Assembly (NCBI GenBank): GCA_020849795.1
Contig: JADZFR010000044.1
Coordinates: forward strand, 120,230-184,229
DNA: 64,000 nucleotides
Direction: 5' to 3'
Source of the DNA: Planctomycetota bacterium
GTDB lineage: Bacteria; Planctomycetota; UBA8742; UBA2392
This document shows positions 59,059 to 64,000 of the stretch, in pieces. Position 1 is the first letter of the stretch. Each line of letters starts with the position of its first letter. Under the pieces are notes generated by a model. It was given only the letters and a program-made list of their open reading frames with translations, ran no database searches and was not told where the DNA came from. The position numbers and the translations under genes were made by a program.

Positions 59059-60117
59059 TTACCTGCGCTTTTTCTTTGCCGGCTTCTTTGCCGGCTTCTT
59101 TGCCGGCTTTTTTGCCGGCTTTTTTGCCAATTTCTTTGCTGTTTTCTTTTTCGGTGCAGCCTTCTTCTTTGCCCCGGCCCTTCCGGGCCGGGCTTTGGTT
59201 GGCTTCCTGGCCGACTTCTTTGCCGACTTCTTGGACGCCTTCTTTGCCGGTTTCCTGGTCGGTTTCTTTTTCGGTGCGGTTTTCTTCTTTGCGCCGCCGC
59301 TTGCCTTCCTGGCGGGCTTCTTCTTGGCTGCCTTCTTCTTTGGTGCAGCCTTCGCCTTTGCGGCTGCTTTCTTTTTTGGCGCTGCTTTCTTCCTGGCCTC
59401 GGCCCTTCCGGGCCGGGCTGTGGCAGGTTTGCTGCTGCCGGCGCTTACCGGTTTGCGCTCGGCCTTCTTGCGCTCGGGCTTGGGCTGTGCCGGCTTTGGC
59501 GGCTCGAGAAACGGCCGCTCGGCCTGCAGTGTCACCGGGGCCGGTGCTTCGTCCGGCTCGTCTGCGGGCTCTTCGACCTGCGGCGCTTCCCACCCTACCT
59601 CGTGCTCGCTTTCACTGCTCCAGTCGTCCATCTCTTCTTTGTCGTCCGGGCGCTCCCACTCGGGCTGCGCCGGCTTGGCCCCTGCCGGCTGGGCCTGGTC
59701 GGCCGACATCACGCGCGTCAAGCCGCGTCGAATGAAGTACTCACGCATCGGCGTGAAGTAATGCTCGTGCCATCCTTTTTCATAGTTCGCGGCCTGGCCG
59801 GGCGGGATGTCCCAGTGACGCAGGGTCACGCGCGTGCCGTCGCCTTCGCTCTCGAGCAGCAGCTCAAGGCGCGAATCCGGCGCGTCGTCCGGAAACTCCG
59901 CGCTGCGCCAGCTTTGGACAATGCGGCGCGCGGGCTCAAGCTCAAGGTTCATGCCGTGGATGTAACCGTCCCAAGCATCAAACGCCGAGCCGACCACCGG
60001 TTCGCCGTGCGATTCGCCGCCCGTCATCTCGGTGTGCTGGTCGCCATCAAGCCATGCGGCGTACACCTGTAGCGGCGTGGCGGGTAAGAACGCGCTGATT
60101 GTGAAGGATTCGGACAT
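59059..60117 (-). CDS. SRPBCC (AHSA1-like) domain fused to histone H1-like Lys/Ala tail
   Basis: A 352-residue protein. Residues 1-135 match the AHSA1/SRPBCC helix-grip fold (FLPATPLQVYAAWLDG, RIVQSWRSAEFPDDAPDSRLEL, NYEKGWHEHYFTPMREYF). Residues about 150-205 are acidic. Residues 210-352 are a Lys/Ala/Pro-rich tail with repeated PAKK and APKKK units like eukaryotic/chlamydial histone H1 tails, which bind DNA or RNA. The repeats are encoded by near-tandem blocks at 59082-59130. Cytoplasmic/nucleoid location is inferred. Confidence 0.85.
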   Translation of the reverse strand: MSESFTISAFLPATPLQVYAAWLDGDQHTEMTGGESHGEPVVGSAFDAWDGYIHGMNLELEPARRIVQSWRSAEFPDDAPDSRLELLLESEGDGTRVTLRHWDIPPGQAANYEKGWHEHYFTPMREYFIRRGLTRVMSADQAQPAGAKPAQPEWERPDDKEEMDDWSSESEHEVGWEAPQVEEPADEPDEAPAPVTLQAERPFLEPPKPAQPKPERKKAERKPVSAGSSKPATARPGRAEARKKAAPKKKAAAKAKAAPKKKAAKKKPARKASGGAKKKTAPKKKPTRKPAKKASKKSAKKSARKPTKARPGRAGAKKKAAPKKKTAKKLAKKPAKKPAKKPAKKPAKKKRR

Positions 60118-60354
60118 GGTCTTCTCCGGATGGGCGGCTTCACTTTAGTTTTGCCGCCAGAGGCGAATAGCGCCATGGGTCACTGTGGATTACACTGGCG
60201 CTCTTTACGGCAACGCACCGGCCAACGTCAAGACCGGCGTTTGCGACGTTGGTTGAAGCATCAAACGCACCTTGCAGGAATTGCTCAAGAATGCCGGGGT
60301 GCGCTGCAGTCTTCGCCCAGCACCGGCAAAAGAACAGCGTAACTGAGGAGAGAC

Positions 60355-61386
60355 ATGAAAGCTTCCAGCCTGCTGCTGATATGCGTTGCGTGTGCAATTG
60401 GCGCCGCCGCCGCCGCCGTGCTGCTGTTCGAGACCCTGCACCAGCCCGCGCAAACGGCGGTCTCACAGCCGACGCCCGGCCCGGTCCGCGACCCTGGCCA
60501 CGACAAAGAGATCGCCGAGTTGCGCAGCCAGATCGCTGACTTGCGCGCCGAGATTGCGCAGCTCAAGGCCCAGCCGAAGCCAGCCCCGCAGCCGGCACCC
60601 GCGGAACCTGCGCCAGCGAGCCCCGTTCCGGACGAAGAACCAAGCGCCGGGGCTGCAGAAGACCCCGCGCTGAAAAAGAGTCTCGATGACATCGCCTCAG
60701 GCCAGGCTGACGTCAAAGCCATACGCGAGCAAGCGGCTGCCGACTTGGCCTCACAAGACGACAACAAACGCGACGCGGCCCTGTCGCTGTTGATCGCCCT
60801 GGCCCAGCGCGGCGACGCCGAAGCCAATGCCGCATTGCTCAATGCGCTCAAGAGCGAAAACCCTGACCTGCGCGAAGAGGTCATCGACAAACTGGGCGAA
60901 AGCGAAAACGCCGAGTTTCTGCCTGTCCTCGAGGGCGCCATGGCCGACCCCGACGCCAAAGTGCGCGCCGAAGTCGCCGGCGCACTGGGCAAAATGCCCG
61001 CCGACCTGGCCGGGCCCCTGCTGATCAAGTTGCTCGCCGACACCGAGATCGACGTGCTGCGCAAAGCCGCCGACAGCCTGGGCGACCTGAAGTACCAGCC
61101 GGCACTGGCCGACCTGCAACGGATTTCGCGGCACACCGACGAGGGCGTGGCGATTGAAGCCGCCGTTTCGATGGCGCGGCTTGGCGACACCAGCGCGGCC
61201 GAAGGCTGGGTGTCCACGATCGGCGCGCGCCTGACCAGCAACGACGTGCGCGAACGCCGCAATGCGGTCAAAACGCTGCGACGCTTCAAGCTTGAGAGCA
61301 CACGGCCCTACCTTGAGCGGGCACTCAACGACGAAGACAGCAACGTGCGCAACGAGGCACAGAAGGGCCTCAAGGCGCTCAAGTAG
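60355..61386 (+). CDS. Membrane-anchored HEAT-repeat protein
   Basis: A 343-residue protein: N-terminal hydrophobic segment (residues 5-25), short coiled coil (about 50-72), Pro/Ala linker to about 100, then about six HEAT-like repeats (LREEVIDKLGESENAEFLPVLEGAMADPDAKVRAEVAGALG and others). It should project from the inner membrane as a scaffold. GAGGAGA precedes the ATG. No enzyme residues. Related in fold, not in sequence detail, to the cytoplasmic HEAT protein at 17.2 kb. Confidence 0.86.
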   Translation: MKASSLLLICVACAIGAAAAAVLLFETLHQPAQTAVSQPTPGPVRDPGHDKEIAELRSQIADLRAEIAQLKAQPKPAPQPAPAEPAPASPVPDEEPSAGAAEDPALKKSLDDIASGQADVKAIREQAAADLASQDDNKRDAALSLLIALAQRGDAEANAALLNALKSENPDLREEVIDKLGESENAEFLPVLEGAMADPDAKVRAEVAGALGKMPADLAGPLLIKLLADTEIDVLRKAADSLGDLKYQPALADLQRISRHTDEGVAIEAAVSMARLGDTSAAEGWVSTIGARLTSNDVRERRNAVKTLRRFKLESTRPYLERALNDEDSNVRNEAQKGLKALK

Positions 61387-61392
61387 GCGGGG

Positions 61393-62238
61393 CTACTTCA
61401 AGTTCAGCTTGGGCAACTCGCCGTGCAGGGCCTTGATCGCGGCATCGTGCAGCACGCCATTGCTGCACACGCAATTTCCAGAGTAGACACTCTCTTTGCC
61501 CTTGAAGTCGGTCAACTTGCCGCCGGCTTCGGCCAGCATGGCGGCAAACGGGGCGATGTCCCACTCGCGGATCTTGGGCTCGATGCTGATTTCCATGCGG
61601 CCCGTGACGACCAGCAGGTGGCCCCAGCAATGGCCAAAACCGCGGTCTTTGCGCGTGGCGTCGCGCAGTTTCAAGAACTCACCGACCTTGCCCGCGCGAT
61701 GAAACGCGCCCTGGCCGGTGGTCGTGATCATCGCCTTGGACAACTCGCTGGTCGGGCTGACCTGTGCGCGGATCGCGCGCTCTTTCAGTGTCTCGGTGTC
61801 GTACGCGCCGGTCGTGTCCTGCACCCACCAGCAGCCGTGGCCCCGGCTGGCCCACACAAACTCGCGCTGGGCCGGCATGAAGCAGATGCCGGCGACCATG
61901 CGGCCATCCAGCTCAAGGCCGACCAGCGTGCCAAAAATCGGGATCTTGCGGATGAACGCCTCGGTGCCGTCCAGCGGGTCGATGATCCACTTGAAGCCGC
62001 TGGTGCCGTGTTCATCTTCGTGTTCTTCGCCGATGATCGCGTCATCCGGAAACACCGCCGCCAGGCGCTGGCGCAGTATGCGCTCGGCGCGCTCATCGGC
62101 CTGTGTCACGGGGCTGCCGTCGCCCTTCCAGACCACGTCGATGCCCATGCCGAAGTAGTACTCGGCCACGGCTTTGCCCCCGTCAAAGGTGGCATCAAGC
62201 GCCAGCGCAAGGCGCGACTGGATGGCTTTGTCGGTCAT
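61393..62238 (-). CDS. Inositol-monophosphatase family phosphatase (histidinol-phosphatase-like)
   Basis: A 281-residue Mg-dependent phosphatase. Metal-binding motifs are GEEHEDE (70-76), DPLDGTEAF (87-95) and WDIAP near 216-220, the three IMPase signatures. The wording KWIIDPLDGTEAFIRKIPIFGTLVGLE is closest to HisN-type histidinol-phosphate phosphatases, so a role in histidine synthesis is likely but not certain. The ATG at 62238 is chosen over 62286 because it starts the family sequence. Confidence 0.92.
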   Translation of the reverse strand: MTDKAIQSRLALALDATFDGGKAVAEYYFGMGIDVVWKGDGSPVTQADERAERILRQRLAAVFPDDAIIGEEHEDEHGTSGFKWIIDPLDGTEAFIRKIPIFGTLVGLELDGRMVAGICFMPAQREFVWASRGHGCWWVQDTTGAYDTETLKERAIRAQVSPTSELSKAMITTTGQGAFHRAGKVGEFLKLRDATRKDRGFGHCWGHLLVVTGRMEISIEPKIREWDIAPFAAMLAEAGGKLTDFKGKESVYSGNCVCSNGVLHDAAIKALHGELPKLNLK

Positions 62239-62374
62239 GGCGCAGAAGATAGCCAATTGTCGCAACGCTGCCAGCGGGTTGGGCATGGAGATGGCCCGCT
62301 GCCACGACTAGACTCTGCTGCGCTCGCATCAAGAAGCACATCTGGCTGCACTTACTCCTTGGAAAGGAATCTCT

Positions 62375-63034
62375 ATGACCAGCATGCAGTACTTCATCGG
62401 GTTGGCATTTACCGGCGCGATGGCCCTGGCCGGCGCGTTTGCCGCTGTCAGCATCATGCACCCGACCCAGGTCGGCGCACAGGAAGGCATTGGCGCCGTC
62501 AAAGCCACCGAATTTCAGCTTGTGGACAAGAACGGCAACGTGCGCATCCAGCTTGACGTTGGCAAAGACGGCGACGCGCGCTTTTCGATGCTCGATGGCA
62601 AAGGCGCCGTGCGCTTGCAGGCCAACTCGGGCGGTGACCAGGCGTATGTTTCGTTGCTTGATGCCAGCGGCAAAATCCGATACCTGGTAGGCCATAACCT
62701 CAAAGACGACATGGTCATGGAAACCTACACCGACGCCCAGGGCCGCAACCGCTTCATCAGCTCGTTGCGCAAAGAAGGCGACGCGGTCATCACGTTTGCC
62801 AACAGCGACGGCAAGAACGTGGTCACGCTGATGGGCGGCGACGAGCTGTCTTCGCTGCAACTGGCCGGCGGCGACAACCTGATGCAGAACTCGATTCTCA
62901 AGGACGGACGCGCGTTCTTTGCCATGCAGAACGGCAAGACCGTGCGCTGGCGCGGCATGATCGCCGCAGACGGCACACCCAGCCTCGACTTCATGAACGC
63001 AGAAAAGAAATCAACCTGGAGCGCAGGCAAGTAA
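62375..63034 (+). CDS. Exported hypothetical protein with repeated D-x-x-G segments
   Basis: A 219-residue protein with an N-terminal hydrophobic segment (residues about 5-27, cleavage near GAQEG). The body has about six strands of the type 'VDKNGNVRIQL', 'LDGKGAVRLQ', 'LDASGKIRYLV', probably a beta-roll or propeller. AAAGGA precedes the ATG at 62375. Standing alone, divergent from the phosphatase. Function unknown. Confidence 0.75.
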   Translation: MTSMQYFIGLAFTGAMALAGAFAAVSIMHPTQVGAQEGIGAVKATEFQLVDKNGNVRIQLDVGKDGDARFSMLDGKGAVRLQANSGGDQAYVSLLDASGKIRYLVGHNLKDDMVMETYTDAQGRNRFISSLRKEGDAVITFANSDGKNVVTLMGGDELSSLQLAGGDNLMQNSILKDGRAFFAMQNGKTVRWRGMIAADGTPSLDFMNAEKKSTWSAGK

Positions 63035-63061
63035 GCCCGCTCACCGCGCACGGGGCGACGC

Positions 63062-63361
63062 TCAGGCGTCGCCCTGTTGCGTCAGGTGCTTGTGCGCAAG
63101 CCACTGCGCGTACAGCCACTCAATCGCCGCGCGATCGCGGATCTCGATGCCGTCCAAATCGCGCCACGTCGTCACGCTGCCGATGGCGCTGATGTGCCCG
63201 CGCCCCACCCGCGCCAGCACGTGCAACCGCCGGCCCGCCGGCTGTACGTCCACCAGCTCGGGCTGTCGCGGTTGCGCGCGCATACCCATCAGCACGCGGG
63301 CCGCCACGGCAAGGGCCGAGGCGCCGATCACTGCGGCGCAGAGCATCTCTTCGGGCGTCAT
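63062..63361 (-). CDS. Small membrane-anchored hypothetical protein
   Basis: 99 residues: one N-terminal hydrophobic helix (about 6-25, AAVIGASALAVAARVLM) followed by a short soluble domain (ELVDVQPAGRRLHVLARVGRGHISAIG). Start is ATG at 63361. No family recognised. Convergent with the preceding exported protein and divergent from arfB. Confidence 0.6.
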   Translation of the reverse strand: MTPEEMLCAAVIGASALAVAARVLMGMRAQPRQPELVDVQPAGRRLHVLARVGRGHISAIGSVTTWRDLDGIEIRDRAAIEWLYAQWLAHKHLTQQGDA

Positions 63362-63425
63362 GGCGCCAGTCTAGCAACTGAATCGGCTGCTCGTTAGCTT
63401 GTGACGCTGTGTACGGAACACGATC

Positions 63426-63854
63426 GTGAAAGTGCCGCCAAACATCGAAGTGAAAGAGCACGAGCTCACGTTCAAGACCGCCCGCAGCGGCGGCCCCGGC
63501 GGCCAGCACGTCAACAAAGCCGAAACCCGGGTGCAGATGCGCTGGCATGTCGCGTCAAGCCCGGGCGTGCCGGATGCGGTCAAGGCGCGCTTTCTGGCGA
63601 CCTTTCGCTCGCGCATTACCGAAGGCGGCGAGATCATCATTGACTGCGACGAATCGCGCAGCCAGCACCGCAACCGCGAGATCTGCCTTGAGCGCCTGCG
63701 CGACATGCTGGGCGCCGTCGCCAAGCCGCCCAAGGCCCGGAAGAAAAGCAAGCCGGGCAAGGGCGAGTTGGCCCGCCGTCGCAAGAGTCGCGAGGCGCAG
63801 TCCGCAAAAAAGGCGGCACGGCGCAGCGTGGATTGGTCGAAGGGAGAGAGTTAG
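63426..63854 (+). CDS. arfB: Peptidyl-tRNA hydrolase ArfB-type (RF-1 domain) protein
   Basis: A 142-residue ribosome-rescue factor that hydrolyses peptidyl-tRNA on stalled ribosomes. The catalytic GGQ is in SGGPGGQHVNK, followed by ETRVQMRW and the RSQHRNREICLERL helix, and a basic C-terminal tail (Lys/Arg-rich, last 40 residues) that enters the mRNA channel. The start is GTG at 63426. The length and tail fit ArfB/YaeJ rather than RF1/RF2. Confidence 0.93.
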   Translation: MKVPPNIEVKEHELTFKTARSGGPGGQHVNKAETRVQMRWHVASSPGVPDAVKARFLATFRSRITEGGEIIIDCDESRSQHRNREICLERLRDMLGAVAKPPKARKKSKPGKGELARRRKSREAQSAKKAARRSVDWSKGES

Positions 63855-63911
63855 TCGCGGCGCGCCGCCCATTGACCATTGAGCAGTGTTGATTGATGAT
63901 TGCGCCCCCAC

Positions 63912-64000
63912 GCCGGGGTGGCGGAATTGGCAGACGCGGCGGATTCAAAATCCGCAGTCCTTCAGTGGGCGTGTGGGTTCAAGTCCCACCCCCGGCACCA
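63912..64000 (+). tRNA. tRNA-Leu (anticodon CAA)
   Basis: An 89-base class II tRNA. Acceptor GCCGGGG pairs with CCCCGGC, D-loop contains TTGGCAGAC, anticodon stem GCGGA/TCCGC with loop TTCAAAA (anticodon CAA), a long variable arm (GTCC/GGGC stem), T-arm GTGGG-TTCAAGT-CCCAC. The 3' CCA is encoded and is the last base of the window. Confidence 0.97.

Noticed and set aside
59036..59761. Phe-rich 241-codon plus-strand frame
   Set aside because: Antisense of the Lys-rich tail (AAG read as CTT); looks like a membrane protein only by composition.

Overview
This is a high-GC bacterial chromosome segment, most likely from a Planctomycetota-type organism. That placement is an inference. It rests on long Ser/Thr kinases with TPR tails, many secreted beta-rich proteins (GEVED, SPD-2/Hydin-like, PA14, IPT/TIG), HEAT-repeat proteins, Cys-containing C-terminal sorting tails, scattered rather than operonic housekeeping genes, and intergenic palindromic repeats. 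No phage, plasmid, transposase or CRISPR genes were seen. The window holds about 49 protein genes and one tRNA.

Layout. 0-4 kb: a Ser/Thr kinase and two membrane/exported unknowns (minus strand). 4-13 kb: aldehyde dehydrogenase, an unknown Cys-containing protein, an FprA-type ferredoxin-NADP reductase, a kinase-tail-like membrane protein without a kinase domain, a CCA-adding enzyme and an APC permease. 13-20 kb: a small lipoprotein, a DUF4149-like membrane protein, a 45-residue membrane peptide, an isolated nuoM, threonine synthase, a HEAT-repeat protein and a secreted metallopeptidase-like protein. 20-26.5 kb: a protein with a C-terminal sorting tail, then a peptide ABC importer (binding protein, OppB-like and OppC-like permeases) without ATPases. 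26.5-30 kb: rbfA, a Fur-family regulator, then a Rieske protein overlapping a cytochrome b/c fusion. 30-42.4 kb: two large kinase-TPR receptors, a B12-type radical SAM enzyme, a WD40 protein and an XRE-type regulator. 42.5-48.9 kb: a 1122-residue secreted protein, then a 2.7-kb lower-GC module between perfect 46-bp direct repeats. 48.6-54 kb: a small conserved protein, the transketolase N-terminal subunit, argB, two tiny coupled genes, a UbiA-family gene, a composite palindromic repeat element and a circularly permuted ATP-grasp protein. 54-64 kb: a secreted protein, a 2Fe-2S ferredoxin, a PA14/IPT protein, an SRPBCC domain fused to a histone H1-like tail, a HEAT protein, an inositol-monophosphatase/HisN-like enzyme, small exported proteins, arfB and tRNA-Leu(CAA).

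Working together: energy metabolism is represented by nuoM, the Rieske/cytochrome b-c pair, FprA and a ferredoxin. Amino-acid metabolism is represented by thrC, argB, a HisN-like phosphatase, an APC permease and a peptide importer. Signalling is represented by three Hanks-type kinases, an XRE-TPR regulator and Fur. The most unusual items are the cytochrome b that lacks both positions for heme bH ligands, the OppC-like permease split by a coiled-coil/membrane insertion of about 330 residues, the SRPBCC-H1 fusion, the 46-bp-repeat-bounded cassette, and the MITE/REP-like element at 52.4-52.7 kb.
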